64,000 bases of DNA from assembly GCA_902597175.1 (NCBI GenBank), contig CACJWN010000004.1:1-64000 (forward strand). Direction: 5' to 3'. Below, one piece after another: positions 51,647 to 61,293 of this stretch. Source of the stretch: an uncultured Pelagibacteraceae bacterium (GTDB taxonomy: Bacteria > Pseudomonadota > Alphaproteobacteria > Pelagibacterales > Pelagibacteraceae). The notes under the pieces were generated by a model, which worked only from the letters and a program-made list of their open reading frames with translations, was not told where the DNA came from and made no database searches. Position numbers and translations under genes: made by a program. The first letter of the stretch is position 1. Each line of letters opens with the position of its first letter.

Positions 51647-51695
51647 AAGGGTCTTTGATTTAACGTAAACTTTAATATAAAAAATCAATTACTGG

Positions 51696-52763
51696 ATGAG
51701 CGATTTGGATAAAATAAATTCAATTTTTAACGCAAAGATTGATACCGTTAAAAATAAAGAAGATCTTCAAAATATTAAAACAGAATTTTTTGGAAAAAAT
51801 GGACAGATCACGCAGCAATTCAAAACTTTAGGCTCTTTAGATCCTGACAAAAGAAAAGAGTTTGCCTCAAATTTGAATAAAATTAAAGACGATCTTACAC
51901 ATCAATTAGAGCAGAAAAATATTGAAATCGAAACTGATGAAATAAATGAAAAACTTAAAAATGAAAAGGTTGATGTTACCCTTCCAATAAGACCAAGTCG
52001 GCAGGGTAAAATCCATCCAGTCTCACAAGTTATAGATGAGATATCTTCTATATTTTCGGAAATAGGATTTTCAGTTGCCGAAGGGCCTGATGTTGAGTCA
52101 GAATATAATAATTTTACAGCTTTAAATACACCTGAAGATCATCCTGCAAGAGACATGCACGATACTTTTTATTTAGAGGAAAATAAAAAATTACTGTTAA
52201 GAACACATACATCTCCAGTTCAGATTAGAACAATGATGTCAAGCAAACCGCCTTTTAAAATAATAGTACCTGGAAGGACTTACAGATGCGATAGTGATCA
52301 AACTCATGCTCCAATGTTTCATCAGCTTGAGGGTCTTCATATAGATAAAGGTATCACAATGGGTCATCTTAAAGGTTGCCTTGATTATTTTATCAAGGAA
52401 TTTTTTGAAGTTAAAAATGTAAAAATGAGATTTAGACCAAGTCATTTTCCCTTTACGGAACCATCAGCAGAAGTTGATATTGGATATAAAATTGAAAAGG
52501 GAAAAATTGTTATTGGTGAAGGGGATAAATGGCTAGAAGTTCTAGGATGCGGAATGGTTCATCCTAATGTATTAAAAAATGTAAAAATCGATTCAAAAAA
52601 ATATCAAGGATTTGCTTTTGGAATAGGTATCGATCGGTTAGCAATGTTGAAATATGGAATTAATGATCTAAGGGCTTTTTTCGAGGCAGATTATAGGTGG
52701 CTAAGTCATTTTGGATTTGACCCATTAGATGTTCCAACAAATTATAGGGGACTGAGCAAATGA
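51696..52763 (+). CDS. pheS: Phenylalanyl-tRNA synthetase alpha subunit
   Basis: PheS is the catalytic subunit of the alpha2-beta2 enzyme. The 355-residue protein has an N-terminal coiled-coil (about residues 1-90) that binds tRNA-Phe. [19 protein letters not shown] near 108 is motif 1, [12 protein letters not shown] near 170 and [20 protein letters not shown] near 208 form motif 2, and [15 protein letters not shown] near 308 is motif 3. Its end overlaps the pheT start by four bases (ATGA type), giving balanced subunit synthesis. Confidence 0.97.
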   Translation: MSDLDKINSIFNAKIDTVKNKEDLQNIKTEFFGKNGQITQQFKTLGSLDPDKRKEFASNLNKIKDDLTHQLEQKNIEIETDEINEKLKNEKVDVTLPIRPSRQGKIHPVSQVIDEISSIFSEIGFSVAEGPDVESEYNNFTALNTPEDHPARDMHDTFYLEENKKLLLRTHTSPVQIRTMMSSKPPFKIIVPGRTYRCDSDQTHAPMFHQLEGLHIDKGITMGHLKGCLDYFIKEFFEVKNVKMRFRPSHFPFTEPSAEVDIGYKIEKGKIVIGEGDKWLEVLGCGMVHPNVLKNVKIDSKKYQGFAFGIGIDRLAMLKYGINDLRAFFEADYRWLSHFGFDPLDVPTNYRGLSK

Positions 52764-55162
52764 TTATCACAATTCCTTGGCTTAAAGAACATCTTAAAAC
52801 ATCAGCTAAAGAAAATGAGATTATTGACCGGCTTATAAATATCGGACTTGAAGTAGAAAGTATAAAAGAAAACTCTGGAGATTTGGGTAAGTTTAAAATT
52901 GCTAAAGTTTTGAAAGCCGAAAAACATCCAAATGCTGACAAATTAAAAGTTTGTGATGTTACTATCGGTGGTAAAGAGATTTTAAAAGTTGTCTGTGGAG
53001 CCCCGAATGCTAGAGAGGGTTTGATCACAATCTATGCACCTCCTGGTGCTGTAATTCCAAAAACTAATTTTGAATTAAAGGTAGCTAAAATAAGAGGTGT
53101 GGAGTCAAGAGGGATGCTCTGCTCTGAAAGTGAACTAAATTTATCCAACGAAAGTGATGGAATTATTGAACTAAAAAATAAAGAGAAAGAAATAGGAAAA
53201 AGCTATTTTAAAAGTAGTTCGCAAAAAGTCATTGATATCTCCATAACCCCTAATAGAGCTGATTGTTTAGGAGTTAGGGGTATTGCAAGAGATCTTTCAT
53301 CAACTGGAGTTGGAAAATTAATTCAAATAAAAAGAAAAAAAATCAAACAAAATATAAAACACCAAATTAAAACATCGATTATAAAAGAGAAGAATCAAGG
53401 GTGTGATATCTTTGGAAGCTGTTACATTAAAAACATCACTAATAAAGAAAGTCCTGAATGGCTTAAAAATAAATTAATCGCATTAGGTTTAAAACCTATC
53501 TCAGCTGTAGTGGACATTACAAACTATGTAATGTTTGACCTAAATAGACCATTGCATGCTTATGATGCAGATAAAATTAACAAAGAAATTATAGTAAGAA
53601 ACGCCAAAGAAGGTGAGACGTTCGAAGCATTAGATAATAAAAAATATAAATTAAATAAAGATATGTGCGTCATCTCTGATAAATCTGGTGTTCTTGGATT
53701 GGGTGGAATTATTGGAGGAACAACTACCTCTACCGAATTAGATACAAGAAATATACTTTTAGAAGCTGCTTATTTTAGACCCTCTTCAATAAGAAAAACA
53801 GCTAGGGTTCTTAACATAAATACTGACGCGAAATATAGATTTGAAAGAGGAATCGATCCCGATTCAATAAAAGAGGGGCTAGAACTTGCGACTGAACTAA
53901 TTTTAAAAATTTGTGGAGGGGAAGCTAGCAAGCTCCAAATTACTGGAAAGACCAGTAAAAAAAACAAGGTAATTAACTTTCAAGTAGAAAAATTTGAAAA
54001 ACTGATTGGTATTCCAATTACAGCAAATGAAATTGATAAAATTTTATCTTCTCTGGGTTTTAAGTGTAAGAAAAGTTCAAAATCTCTAAAAGTAGAAGTA
54101 CCAAGTTGGAGGCCAGATGTTAGTTTGGATGAAGATTTGATTGAAGAACTAATCCGTATCAAAGGATTTAATAATATTAAATTAATTAAACCTATTAAAA
54201 ATAGAACTCAAGATACTCTAAATTTTAAACAAAAGCTTTTCCACCTATCACAAAGATCTTTAGCATCAAAGGGTTATATGGAAATTGTAACTTGGTCATT
54301 TACAGACTCAAAAATTGACAAACAGTTTTCTAAAAGCGAAAAAGAAATTTCAATATTTAATCCAATTTCTTCTGATCTTGATGTTTTAAGGCGTTCAATT
54401 TTTTCTAATTTAGCAACTTATCTTAAAAAAAATCAAGATAGAGGTTACGAGGATTTATCTTTATTTGAAATTGGACCAACTTTCTTTGGCAAAAATCCAG
54501 GAGAACAACAAATTGTAGTTGGAGGTTTGAAATCTGGAAAAATAAATAGAAAAAGTTGGCTAGATAAAGAAAGAGATGTAGATATTTTTGATATTAAAGG
54601 TGATGTTGTGAAAACTTTAGTTGAACTAGGCATTGAAGAAAAAAATCTTTTTGTTAATGATAATACTAAATATAGCTATCATCCTGGAAGATCAGGATCT
54701 GTTACGCTTAAATCAGAAAAAGGACCTCATCTAGCTTATTTTGGTGAAATTCATCCAGCAATTATTAAAAACTTGGATTTTAAAGACAAAAACATTTTTG
54801 GTTTTGAAATTTTTTTAAAAAATATTCCTGAACCAAATAAAAAATTAAGACAGAGTAAAAAAAGTTTTCAAGCTTCAGATTATCAAAAATCAGAAAGAGA
54901 TTTTGCTTTTGTCATAGAAAAAATATTTAAAATAGGAACGTTAGAGAAAATTATAAGAGAGGTAGACGAAAATTTGATTCAAAATGTATCTACCTTTGAC
55001 GTTTATGAGGGAGAAAATATTCCAAAAGATAAAAAGTCAGTTGCAATTAATGTTACTTTACAGGCTATCGACAAAACCCTGTCAGAGAAAGATTTAGATG
55101 AAATCAGTAAAAAGATTATTGATACAGTGAGTAAAAAAACTGGCGCTACAATTAGGTCCTAA
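52760..55162 (+). CDS. pheT: Phenylalanyl-tRNA synthetase beta subunit
   Basis: The 800-residue beta subunit edits misacylated Tyr-tRNA and binds t[15 protein letters not shown] opens it. An EMAP-like tRNA-binding domain follows ([20 protein letters not shown] near residue 52), then B3/B4 editing ([18 protein letters not shown] near 242), B5 (near 400-470), a catalytic-like core, and a ferredoxin-fold anticodon-binding domain at the C-terminus ([11 protein letters not shown] near 710). It overlaps pheS and runs directly into lepA with no gap. Confidence 0.97.
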   Translation: MIITIPWLKEHLKTSAKENEIIDRLINIGLEVESIKENSGDLGKFKIAKVLKAEKHPNADKLKVCDVTIGGKEILKVVCGAPNAREGLITIYAPPGAVIPKTNFELKVAKIRGVESRGMLCSESELNLSNESDGIIELKNKEKEIGKSYFKSSSQKVIDISITPNRADCLGVRGIARDLSSTGVGKLIQIKRKKIKQNIKHQIKTSIIKEKNQGCDIFGSCYIKNITNKESPEWLKNKLIALGLKPISAVVDITNYVMFDLNRPLHAYDADKINKEIIVRNAKEGETFEALDNKKYKLNKDMCVISDKSGVLGLGGIIGGTTTSTELDTRNILLEAAYFRPSSIRKTARVLNINTDAKYRFERGIDPDSIKEGLELATELILKICGGEASKLQITGKTSKKNKVINFQVEKFEKLIGIPITANEIDKILSSLGFKCKKSSKSLKVEVPSWRPDVSLDEDLIEELIRIKGFNNIKLIKPIKNRTQDTLNFKQKLFHLSQRSLASKGYMEIVTWSFTDSKIDKQFSKSEKEISIFNPISSDLDVLRRSIFSNLATYLKKNQDRGYEDLSLFEIGPTFFGKNPGEQQIVVGGLKSGKINRKSWLDKERDVDIFDIKGDVVKTLVELGIEEKNLFVNDNTKYSYHPGRSGSVTLKSEKGPHLAYFGEIHPAIIKNLDFKDKNIFGFEIFLKNIPEPNKKLRQSKKSFQASDYQKSERDFAFVIEKIFKIGTLEKIIREVDENLIQNVSTFDVYEGENIPKDKKSVAINVTLQAIDKTLSEKDLDEISKKIIDTVSKKTGATIRS

Positions 55163-56971
55163 ATGTCTAATATCAAAAGAATACGTAATTTTTCTATAAT
55201 TGCGCATATAGATCACGGTAAATCAACTATTGCAGATAGAATAATTCATAAATGTGGAGGCTTAACTGAACGCGAGATGAAACAACAAGTTTTAGACTCA
55301 ATGGATATCGAGCGAGAACGAGGTATTACTATTAAAGCCCAGACTGTAAAACTAAATTATAAATCGAAAGACGGTCAAGATTATATATTAAATATAATAG
55401 ACACACCTGGCCATGTTGATTTTGGATACGAAGTTAGTAGATCATTATCTGCATGCGAGGGTTCTCTTTTAATAGTTGATAGCACTCAAGGCGTAGAGGC
55501 ACAAACATTAGCAAATGTTTATCAAGCCCTTGAGATTAATCATGAGGTTATACCAGTTCTCAACAAAATTGATTTACCCGCCTCAGATACGGAAAAAACA
55601 AAAAAAGAAATAGAAGATGTTGTTGGAATTGAAACAAATAATGCAATTTCTTGCTCAGGAAAAACTGGCGAAGGTATTGATGATATTCTTGAAGCAATTA
55701 TAAACAAGTTACCAGCTCCGATAGGAGAACCAAATGAAAAATTGAAATGCTTATTAGTAGATAGCTGGTATGACAGTTATTTAGGCGTAGTTATTCTAGT
55801 GCGCGTAATTAATGGAAAATTAGAAAAAGGCATGAAAATTAAACTAATGTCTAATAATCAAGAACATATAATTGAAAAAGTAGGAGTTTTTACCCCAAAA
55901 CCAAATGATATTGCGGAATTAAACTCAGGAGAAATAGGATTTATAATTACTGGCATAAAATCTTTATCTGAAACTAAAGTAGGAGATACTATTTGTGATG
56001 CCGCAAATCCTATAAAGGACCCTTTACCAGGATTCAAACCAAGTAAACCAGTTGTTTTTTGTGGTCTATTTCCAGTTGACAGCTCAGAGTATCAAAAATT
56101 AAAAGATGGCCTTGCTAAATTAAAATTAAATGATGCAAGTTTTTCTTACGAGCCAGAGTCATCTAGTGCACTAGGTCTAGGATTTAGGTGTGGATTTTTA
56201 GGATTATTACATCTTGAGATAATTACTGAAAGATTGGAAAGAGAGTTTGACGTCAATTTGATCACTACAACTCCAGGAGTAATTTATAAATTACACAATA
56301 TGAAAGGAGAAGTTCTAGATCTACAAAATCCAAGCAATATGCCAGATCCCTCCCAGATAGAAAAAATTGAAGAACCATGGATCAAGTCTACGATTATAAC
56401 TCCTGATGAATACTTAGGTTCTATTATAAAGATTTGCCAAGACAAAAGGGGTGTTCAAACAAATTTATCTTATTCAGGAAATAGGGCTGTGCTATCCTAT
56501 GATTTACCCTTGAATGAAGTAGTATTTGACTTTAACGATAGACTTAAATCTGTTTCAAGTGGTTATGCAAGTTTTGATTACGATATATCTGAGTACAGAG
56601 AGGGACAGCTTGTTAAACTCGGTATCCTTGTTAATTCTGAACCAGTGGATGCTTTAGCTATGATAATACATAAAGATTTTGCACAAAAAACCGGGAGACA
56701 AGTTTGTGAAAAACTAAAAGATTTAATACCAAGACACAATTTTATGATTCCTGTTCAGGCTGCTATTGGTGGTAAAATAGTTGCTAGAGAGTCTATTAAA
56801 GGCTTTAAAAAAGATGTTTTGACAAAAATACATGGTGGGGGAGCAACTGATAGAAAAAGAAAATTATTAGATAAACAAAAAAAAGGTAAAGCCCGATCTA
56901 AACAATTTGGAAAAGTTGAAATCCCGCAAGAAGCTTTTATTGGAGTACTTAAGATCAACAAAGAAACTTAA
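55163..56971 (+). CDS. lepA: Elongation factor 4 (LepA)
   Basis: LepA is a translational GTPase that acts on ribosomes during initiation or stalling. The 602-residue protein has G1 [13 protein letters not shown] at residues 13-25, G2 [12 protein letters not shown] near 51, G3 [12 protein letters not shown] near 78 and G4 NKIDLP near 132. [29 protein letters not shown] near the end (quoted in part: [15 protein letters not shown]) is the unique LepA C-terminal domain. It starts immediately after pheT. Placing lepA at the end of this operon is not the E. coli arrangement (lepA-lepB). Confidence 0.97.
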   Translation: MSNIKRIRNFSIIAHIDHGKSTIADRIIHKCGGLTEREMKQQVLDSMDIERERGITIKAQTVKLNYKSKDGQDYILNIIDTPGHVDFGYEVSRSLSACEGSLLIVDSTQGVEAQTLANVYQALEINHEVIPVLNKIDLPASDTEKTKKEIEDVVGIETNNAISCSGKTGEGIDDILEAIINKLPAPIGEPNEKLKCLLVDSWYDSYLGVVILVRVINGKLEKGMKIKLMSNNQEHIIEKVGVFTPKPNDIAELNSGEIGFIITGIKSLSETKVGDTICDAANPIKDPLPGFKPSKPVVFCGLFPVDSSEYQKLKDGLAKLKLNDASFSYEPESSSALGLGFRCGFLGLLHLEIITERLEREFDVNLITTTPGVIYKLHNMKGEVLDLQNPSNMPDPSQIEKIEEPWIKSTIITPDEYLGSIIKICQDKRGVQTNLSYSGNRAVLSYDLPLNEVVFDFNDRLKSVSSGYASFDYDISEYREGQLVKLGILVNSEPVDALAMIIHKDFAQKTGRQVCEKLKDLIPRHNFMIPVQAAIGGKIVARESIKGFKKDVLTKIHGGGATDRKRKLLDKQKKGKARSKQFGKVEIPQEAFIGVLKINKET

Positions 56972-57018
56972 TAAAATATATCTTGATTTTTTTTTTAAAT
57001 TAATATGAATAGGGAAAA

Positions 57019-58332
57019 ATGAACTACAAAAGCTTACTTAAATCAAAAAAATTTAAAATTGCAGTTTGGGGCACAGGTTACATTGGTTTATCTACAATGG
57101 TTTATTTTGCAAAAAAGAAAATTAAATGTATTGGTTATGATATTAATAAAGAAAAAATTAAAAAGATTAATTCAGGAACCCTACCCCTTGAAGATTTAAG
57201 AAAATGGTTTGGATTTGACATAAGGGGTCTTGTTAAACAAAATTACCTCAAGGCAACCTCTAACTATAAAAATTTAATAACTAAGGAATTTTTAGTCCAT
57301 TTTATAGCCATTCCGACGGAAAAAAATGGCAAACCTTATTACAAACCACTGATGAGTGTCCTTAATAATATTTCAAAAATTAAGCAAGAAAACAAAACAC
57401 CTCCAATTGTTATAGTAGAGTCTACTCTAGCTCCAAAAGTTTCAGATAAAAAAATAATTCCTTTTTTAAAAAAGAAAAAGATGACAATTGGTAAAAATAT
57501 TTTATTGTCGGTTGCACCAAGAAGGGACTGGTTTATTGAAGGTGGAAAGAATCTTGAAAATTTGGACAGAGTTTATGGCTCAACTGACAAAAAATCTACA
57601 AAAGTTACAAAAGATGTTTTGTCTATTGTTTGTAAGAAGCTTCATGTAGCCAGTTCTTATAAAGTTTCGGAAATGGTGAAAAGTGTTGAGAATGCCTATA
57701 GGCACATGGATATCACTCTCGCCAATCAACTTTCTCTTGCTTTCCCAAAAGATAATATAAGAGAAGTTCTCAAGTTAGTTGGAACAAAGTGGAATGTGGA
57801 AGCTTTTCATCCAGGAATTGGTGCCGGGGGTTACTGTATACCTTTATCAAGTAGATATATTTTATCTCAAGTTAAAAATGCTAAAAAACTCTCTTTGTTG
57901 AGAGAGACTGTAAAAACAGATGATGGGATGAGTAAATTAATTGCTAACTCGATAGCAAAAAGAGGCTTGAAAAAAATTGGTGTATTGGGTTTATCTTATA
58001 AAGGAGATTTAAAAGTAAGCGTGCTTTCTAAAGTGATACCTCTAATAAAATTTTTAATTAAGAAAAAAATTAAAGTGAAGCTTTATGATCCTTATTTTAG
58101 CAATAAAGAGATATATGATGCCGCGAGGGTAAAAACATTTAGCTTTCCTAAAGATCTCCCAAACTTTGACGGTCTCATCTTATCAGTCGATCATAAGCAA
58201 TTTAAGATACGAAAAAAAATTTTAGAGAAATATCTTAAAAACTGTAAATTAATCATTGATCATGATGGTGCATGGAAAAAATATAACTTAAAGAATAACT
58301 ACTATCTATCTGGAGATCGTGGATGGATTTAA
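57019..58332 (+). CDS. Nucleotide-sugar dehydrogenase
   Basis: A 437-residue UDP-sugar dehydrogenase-like protein that would oxidise a UDP-hexose or UDP-N-acetylhexosamine to the uronic acid. AVWGTGYIGLSTMVYFAKK near residue 15 is the NAD site. VKSVENAYRHMDITLANQL near 225 is the central helix. The catalytic Cys is in HPGIGAGGYCIPLSSRY near 265, which is closer to the WecC-type GGHCIP than to the UDP-glucose dehydrogenase GGSCFP form. The C-terminal domain begins near 310 with KIGVLGLSYKGDL. It starts the short glycan cluster with the next two genes. Confidence 0.87.
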   Translation: MNYKSLLKSKKFKIAVWGTGYIGLSTMVYFAKKKIKCIGYDINKEKIKKINSGTLPLEDLRKWFGFDIRGLVKQNYLKATSNYKNLITKEFLVHFIAIPTEKNGKPYYKPLMSVLNNISKIKQENKTPPIVIVESTLAPKVSDKKIIPFLKKKKMTIGKNILLSVAPRRDWFIEGGKNLENLDRVYGSTDKKSTKVTKDVLSIVCKKLHVASSYKVSEMVKSVENAYRHMDITLANQLSLAFPKDNIREVLKLVGTKWNVEAFHPGIGAGGYCIPLSSRYILSQVKNAKKLSLLRETVKTDDGMSKLIANSIAKRGLKKIGVLGLSYKGDLKVSVLSKVIPLIKFLIKKKIKVKLYDPYFSNKEIYDAARVKTFSFPKDLPNFDGLILSVDHKQFKIRKKILEKYLKNCKLIIDHDGAWKKYNLKNNYYLSGDRGWI

Positions 58333-58359
58333 ATTACAAAAAAAGATCTTATAATTAAT

Positions 58360-59265
58360 GTGAAGTTTAAAAATTCAATCATTACAGGAGGAGCTGGTTT
58401 TGTTGGTAGCAATTTAGTTGATCGACTAGTCAGTATCGGCCATAAGGTGATAGTTCTTGACAATTTTGTTTCAGGAAAAAAATCTAACTTATCTCATCAC
58501 AGTAAAAAGAATGTTAAAATCATAAAAATTGATATATCCGATAAAAACTTAGATAAGTACTTTAAAAAAGCAGATTATATATTTCATTTAGCAGCTCTTG
58601 CTCAAATAATACCAAGTTTTAAAGATCCAAATAAATATTTTAAGAATAATGTTATCGGCACTTTAAATGTTTTGAAGGCAGCAAAAGCAGTGAAAATCAA
58701 GAAATTGATTTATGCCGCCTCATCAAGCTGTTATGGTGCACCAAAAAAATTTCCAACTTCCGAAAAAGACAAAATAGATTTAAAACATCCTTACGCAGCG
58801 ACTAAATTTATTGGTGAGGAATTAGTAATGAGATATGCCTCAAAATTCAAAATGCCAAATATTTCTTTCAGATTTTTCAACGTGTACGGACCTAGATTAA
58901 ACGCATCAGGTCAATATAGTGCAGTTATAGGTAATTTTTTATCTCAGACTAAAACTAGAAAACCATTAACAGTAGTTGGTGATGGAAAACAAACTAGAGA
59001 TTTTATACATGTTGATGATTTAATAAATGCATTTATTCAAGTCATAAAAAGTAAATCGGTAAACAAGATTTATAATTTAGGATCAGGAAAAAGAACTTCG
59101 ATCAATACTATTGCCAAGATTTTTGGGGGTAAAAAAAAGTTTATTCCAATTAGGCCTGGTGAGCCAAAGAATTCTGTTGCAAACATTAAGAAGATCAAAA
59201 AAGAAATTAATTGGGAGCCAAAAATTTCTATTGAGCAGGGAATAAAGAATCTTTTAAGTAGTTAA
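58360..59265 (+). CDS. NAD-dependent sugar epimerase/dehydratase
   Basis: A 301-residue extended SDR enzyme similar to UDP-glucose 4-epimerases. The start is GTG at 58360; the ATG two bases earlier is followed at once by a stop. TGGAGFVGSNLVDRLVSIGH near residue 9 binds NAD, AASSSCYGAPKKFPTSEKD near 120 holds the catalytic Ser, and HPYAATKFIGEELVMRYA near 143 gives the Tyr-x-x-x-Lys pair. FRFFNVYGPR and DGKQTRDFIHVDDL are sugar-binding blocks. It lies 27 bases after the dehydrogenase and meets the glycosyltransferase tail to tail. Confidence 0.87.
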   Translation: MKFKNSIITGGAGFVGSNLVDRLVSIGHKVIVLDNFVSGKKSNLSHHSKKNVKIIKIDISDKNLDKYFKKADYIFHLAALAQIIPSFKDPNKYFKNNVIGTLNVLKAAKAVKIKKLIYAASSSCYGAPKKFPTSEKDKIDLKHPYAATKFIGEELVMRYASKFKMPNISFRFFNVYGPRLNASGQYSAVIGNFLSQTKTRKPLTVVGDGKQTRDFIHVDDLINAFIQVIKSKSVNKIYNLGSGKRTSINTIAKIFGGKKKFIPIRPGEPKNSVANIKKIKKEINWEPKISIEQGIKNLLSS

Positions 59266-60302
59266 TTTTTATTTATAATTTCAGAAATTTGTTTAAACAT
59301 ATTTTTTTCTAAAGGAAACTCATTTTTTCCAATGTCTTCTTGAATTTTCTCATAATTTTCAATGATATACTTAGAGATTTCCGAGAAAGAAGTAACGTCT
59401 CTTTTAGAAACAAAAATACCTTTTCTGCCCTTAATTATATGGGAAATATCCTCAAATATTAGAACAGGTCTTCTACGAGCAAGTGCTTCATCTACGACGT
59501 AAGGTTGGCCTTCAGTATACGACGGTAAAATTAAAATATTATGAAAATCATAAGCATCCATTAACTTTTTTCTGTCAGAAATATAACCTGGGAATTTAAT
59601 ATTAGGGTCATCTCCTATTATTGACTTAAATTTTTCCTGGAGTATGGAACTTTTAGCTTTTCCGATAATTGAAATTTCAGCCTCAAAATCTAATTTTCTA
59701 AACATTTCTAAAAACTCATAAATCCCCTTTTCAGGGTTTACTCTGGAGACGTTTAAAAATCTCACCTTATCTAATTTTGGTTTTTTTAAATTTTCAAACC
59801 AATTTTCATCTAGAGTAGATGATGAGATAACATAACCATTTTTTTTCTTATATAATCTATCGTGAAGAGCTATCACCGTTGCATTCGAAGTGACGATCAA
59901 ATACATTACATGATATATCCAAACTGACCATCTGCCTAATATAAATTTCCATTCTTCATGACCACTACTAATTAAATAAACAAATACCTTTTTTCTAAAA
60001 ATAAATAGAAACAAAAATGAAATAAAAGTATAGGGCGAAATAGTAATTATATAATATTTCGTATTTTTCTGTTTAAAAGTAGACAAAACAAAATAAATAA
60101 ATTGAATAATATTAGAAGCGACTTTAATTTTATTTAAGTTCAATTTATGATGCTCTCGAGTACTTGATTTTCTGACTATATACTCGACATTAAAATATCT
60201 GTTTAGACCTTCTGGGAGTATTTTAAAATTGTAATTTCTAGAAAAAAATTCATCATTTTCTTTTGAAACTTTTTCATTATTTAATACAACTAAATTATCC
60301 AT
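59262..60302 (-). CDS. Glycosyltransferase (GT4-like)
   Basis: A 346-residue GT-B type glycosyltransferase. The N-terminal half is poorly conserved, with an internal hydrophobic stretch (about residues 80-110, FVLSTFKQ to FLFLFIF). The C-terminal half has the donor-binding pattern RFLNVSRVNPEKGIYEFLEMF near 185 and ILPSYTEGQPYVVDEALARRRPV near 255, where the EX7E motif appears changed (EGQPYVVDE). It probably works with the sugar dehydrogenase and epimerase on a surface glycan. The acceptor is not known. Confidence 0.8.
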   Translation of the reverse strand: MDNLVVLNNEKVSKENDEFFSRNYNFKILPEGLNRYFNVEYIVRKSSTREHHKLNLNKIKVASNIIQFIYFVLSTFKQKNTKYYIITISPYTFISFLFLFIFRKKVFVYLISSGHEEWKFILGRWSVWIYHVMYLIVTSNATVIALHDRLYKKKNGYVISSSTLDENWFENLKKPKLDKVRFLNVSRVNPEKGIYEFLEMFRKLDFEAEISIIGKAKSSILQEKFKSIIGDDPNIKFPGYISDRKKLMDAYDFHNILILPSYTEGQPYVVDEALARRRPVLIFEDISHIIKGRKGIFVSKRDVTSFSEISKYIIENYEKIQEDIGKNEFPLEKNMFKQISEIINKN

Positions 60303-60346
60303 TCGATTTTATAACTTAAATACTATAAAAAAAAAGATATAGATTT

Positions 60347-60436
60347 GGAGAGGTGGCCGAGTGGTTGAAGGCGCACGCTTGGAAAGCGTGTAAACGGGAA
60401 ACCGTTTCGAGGGTTCGAATCCCTCTCTCTCCGCCA
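60347..60436 (+). tRNA. tRNA-Ser (GGA)
   Basis: A 90-base tRNA with acceptor arms GGAGAGG and TCTCTCC, D-arm GGCCGAGTGGTTGAAGGC, anticodon stem CACGCTTGGAAAGCGTG with anticodon GGA, a long serine-type variable arm (TAAACGGGAAACCGTTT) and T-arm GAGGGTTCGAATCCCTC. The CCA end is encoded. It is 44 bases from the divergent glycosyltransferase start. Confidence 0.97.
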
Positions 60437-60515
60437 TGAGTTTAGTTAAACTTATTATCCACATTCAACTTAAAAGAGTCTTAATATTAATCCTCGAATC
60501 GATTAAATTATTTAT

Positions 60516-60547
60516 AAGGGCAGTGGAGGGAGACTGAAGCTGCCTTT
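60516..60547. terminator. Hairpin between tRNA-Ser and the NlpC/P60 gene
   Basis: Arms AAGGGCAG (60516-60523) and CTGCCTTT (60540-60547) pair with one G-T wobble around a 16-base loop. It lies between the tRNA gene and the stop of the converging NlpC/P60 gene, the right place for a shared terminator. The following T content is low on both strands, so termination efficiency is doubtful. A short structured RNA is the other possibility. Confidence 0.35.
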
Positions 60548-60552
60548 GCCTT

Positions 60553-61293
60553 TTATAGCCTTTTAATTCCTATCACCTTTAATTTAGCAGTTTTTTCAAT
60601 CCTCTTAATTGTTTGATTAATTCCCATAATAACAGTTTTTTTCATAGGACCGTAAGCATGAATAAGTTTTTTATTCGAAATGGCCAAAGCGACGTGACCT
60701 TTCCAAAATATAATATCATTCCTTTTGATGTCTTTAAATTTAACATTTTTTTTTAAGTATCTGACTTGATCTTTGGCATCTCTGGGACAAAATTTATTAT
60801 TAAAATTCAAAAATATTTGTATTAAACCCGAACAATCAATTCCTTTAAAAGATTTGCCTCCCCATTTGTATTTTGTATTTTTGAAAATACTTATTTTTTT
60901 AAATGGATTTTTTTCAACATATGAAATTGATTTTAAATCATTTTTATGAATCCAGCCTTTTAAAAATTTTAAAAAATTATTTTTCTTCTCTAAGACTTTT
61001 ATTTTTGAACCAAAAGGCATTATATTTACCCTTTTATGTTTATTAGGCAATCTATAAATATTTGCTTTTAAAACGCTGACTTTATGGCTTGGTTTTAAAA
61101 ATTCGGAAAAATTTTTATTTTGAATGTAACCCTTATAGCCGTCTTCATTGATCTTAATTTTAAGCCATCTACCATACCTTTTAAATATTGAAAAACTTTC
61201 ACCATAAAGCATTTGAGTTACTACCTCTGATTTCGTCGATGGCTTTTTATATAGGTTTATCAAAGAATAACTGTTAGATAGGTTTTTAGTCAT
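60553..61293 (-). CDS. NlpC/P60-family cysteine peptidase with SH3 domain
   Basis: A 246-residue cell-wall hydrolase. The N-terminal half holds one or two bacterial SH3-like domains (SLINLYKKPSTKSEVVTQML near residue 10, and a repeat starting near 75). The C-terminal C40 domain has GIDCSGLIQIF near 150 with the nucleophile Cys, GHVALAISNKKLIHAYG near 200 with the catalytic His, and a polar third residue. Such enzymes cut D-Glu-diaminopimelate bonds in muropeptides. No signal peptide is visible, so it may act in the cytoplasm. The ATG overlaps the end of the AmpG-like permease gene by eight bases. Confidence 0.87.
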   Translation of the reverse strand: MTKNLSNSYSLINLYKKPSTKSEVVTQMLYGESFSIFKRYGRWLKIKINEDGYKGYIQNKNFSEFLKPSHKVSVLKANIYRLPNKHKRVNIMPFGSKIKVLEKKNNFLKFLKGWIHKNDLKSISYVEKNPFKKISIFKNTKYKWGGKSFKGIDCSGLIQIFLNFNNKFCPRDAKDQVRYLKKNVKFKDIKRNDIIFWKGHVALAISNKKLIHAYGPMKKTVIMGINQTIKRIEKTAKLKVIGIKRL

